This document shows positions 62,865 through 64,000 of a DNA stretch of 64,000 nucleotides, one piece after another. Both the position numbers and the translations under genes were made by a program. The notes under the pieces were generated by a model that was not told where the DNA came from, did no database searches, and saw only the letters and a list, made by a program, of their open reading frames with translations. Source of the stretch: Chitinophagaceae bacterium (GTDB lineage: Bacteria; Bacteroidota; Bacteroidia; Chitinophagales; Chitinophagaceae); assembly GCA_016710745.1 (NCBI GenBank), contig JADJVB010000010.1, positions 620,001 through 684,000 of the forward strand. The letters are read 5' to 3'. The first letter of the stretch is position 1; the number at the start of each line of letters is the position of its first letter.

Positions 62865-64000
62865 TTATATAGCCGGTGGTGTTTTCAATTCTTCCGGCAT
62901 GGCTGTAGAAGGTTCTTCGGCCACCCCTTCTTTTTCATGCGCAGTACCCTGCTCACCAGGTTCTGCCGGCGGATCAACTGCAATATCCAGGGCCTTTTTT
63001 TCCTCAAATGGTCTTTTGCCTATCAAAGTTTCCACATCACTTTTAAACAATACTTCTTTTTTCAGCAATTCTTTAGCCAGTTTCTCTACATCACCTTTCT
63101 TTTCGGTTAACAGTTTTTTGGTCATCTGGTAGGCCTTGTCAATCAGTTTACGAACTTCTTCATCAATCATTTTACCGGTTTCCTCGCTAAAGGGTTTGGT
63201 AAATACATTTTCCTGGTTAGGATCGTAATAACTGATATTGCCTACTTTTTCATTCATACCGTAAACGGTGATCATGCTATATGCGATCTTGGTGATCTGC
63301 TGCAGATCATTGCTGGCACCGGTACTTATTTTGCCAAAGAAAATTTCTTCACTGGCCCGGCCGCCCAGCGTCATACAAATCTGATCCATTAACTGATCGG
63401 TGTTGTACAGGTATTGTTCTTTTGGTGTGTATTGGGCATAACCCAATGCTGCTGTGCCTCTGGGCACCACCGTTACTTTTAATAATGGGTAGGCATGCTC
63501 CAGATACCAGCCACAAATGGCATGGCCGGCCTCATGGTAAGCTATAATTTCTTTTTCTTCGGGCGAAATGATCTTGTTCTTTTTCTCCAGTCCGCCAATA
63601 ACCCGGTCAATGGCATCCTGGAAATCAGACATATCTACAGATTCTTTTCCTTTCCTGGCTGCAATTAACGCAGCTTCGTTACAAACGTTGGCAATATCCG
63701 CACCGGCAAAACCGGGCGTTTGCTCTGCCAGCTTATGAATGTCGAGTGTTTCTGAAATTTTGATTGGTCCCAGGTGTACTTTAAAAATAGCCTCCCGGCC
63801 TACCAGATCTGGTCGGTCGATAGAGATCTGCCTGTCAAAACGGCCCGGGCGCAATAAAGCGGAGTCCAATACATCAGGCCGGTTGGTTGCCGCCAGGATA
63901 ATGATACCCAGGTCGGTTCCAAAACCATCCATTTCCACCAGTAATTGATTCAGTGTGTTTTCACGTTCATCATTACTCATCATCATATTTTTCCCCCTGG
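62865..64000 (-). CDS. ftsH: ATP-dependent zinc metalloprotease FtsH, C-terminal part (cut by window edge)
   Basis: The last 377 residues of FtsH, the membrane-anchored AAA+ protease that degrades misassembled membrane and regulatory proteins. The fragment starts within the AAA module: NDERENTLNQLLVEMDGFG, then AATNRPDVLDSALLRPGRFD with the arginine finger. The protease domain contains the zinc site HEAGHAICGW and the later STGASNDLQQITKIA, which supplies the third ligand. The C-terminal tail is acidic and Pro-rich (DPPAEPGEQG). The frame is open to the window edge; the ATGs near 63986 are internal. Confidence 0.95.
   Translation of the reverse strand, partial: RGKNMMMSNDERENTLNQLLVEMDGFGTDLGIIILAATNRPDVLDSALLRPGRFDRQISIDRPDLVGREAIFKVHLGPIKISETLDIHKLAEQTPGFAGADIANVCNEAALIAARKGKESVDMSDFQDAIDRVIGGLEKKNKIISPEEKEIIAYHEAGHAICGWYLEHAYPLLKVTVVPRGTAALGYAQYTPKEQYLYNTDQLMDQICMTLGGRASEEIFFGKISTGASNDLQQITKIAYSMITVYGMNEKVGNISYYDPNQENVFTKPFSEETGKMIDEEVRKLIDKAYQMTKKLLTEKKGDVEKLAKELLKKEVLFKSDVETLIGKRPFEEKKALDIAVDPPAEPGEQGTAHEKEGVAEEPSTAMPEELKTPPAI

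Overview
The window is a chromosomal segment of a Bacteroidota bacterium, most likely of the Chitinophagaceae or a close relative. The evidence is a SusC/SusD pair, a very large secreted protein ending in a type IX secretion (T9SS) sorting domain, many promoters of the TAnnTTTG type, lipoproteins with short Cys-terminated signal peptides, and families typical of the phylum (DUF2911, TIGR02757, DUF4369-TlpA, LUD next to FtsH, alaS divergent from an M23 peptidase/MerR pair). These are family-level readings made by eye; no database search was run.

Layout. 1-5350: start of lysS, a DUF4197 lipoprotein, a flavin reductase/FAH-hydrolase pair, a fatty acid hydroxylase, and a TIGR02757 protein with a small unknown partner. 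5600-10650: minus-strand metabolic genes (trans-sulfuration PLP enzyme, asparagine synthase, a tandem pair of DUF2911 proteins, ACP phosphodiesterase). 10980-15310: a small secreted PepSY-like protein, then a three-gene operon of an ArsR-type repressor, an SdpI-like membrane protein and an alpha/beta hydrolase with a candidate operator, then an M28 peptidase. 15310-19750: palindromic repeats, a deoxyhypusine-synthase-like gene, a 53-bp tandem repeat, a lipocalin-like lipoprotein, a second M28 peptidase and rpiB. 19970-28790: methyltransferase, tatC, a candidate small RNA, a Gly-rich protein, prfA, amidohydrolase, recO and an MMPL/RND exporter.

28900-50240 is the accessory heart of the window. 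It holds a SusC-type TonB-dependent receptor broken by a one-base frameshift in a G5 tract, its SusD partner, and a single 5296-codon gene for a secreted mosaic protein. That protein is built from SprB-like, He_PIG-like, beta-helix, LamG-like and about 25 PKD-like repeats. In three of those repeats an unrelated domain (YVTN beta-propeller, Gly-rich domain, GATase/ThuA-like domain) sits in the same loop just before the last strand. I consider this the most interesting feature of the window.

50240-64000 returns to core genes: TlpA-like oxidoreductase and gatB, a double-PDZ protein, GNAT and alaS, M23 peptidase and MerR regulator, an atypical thioredoxin, a propeller-like secreted protein, LpxH-like phosphatase, gamma-glutamylcyclotransferase-like protein, LUD protein and the C-terminal part of ftsH at the window edge. 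No rRNA, tRNA, CRISPR array or intact insertion sequence was seen.
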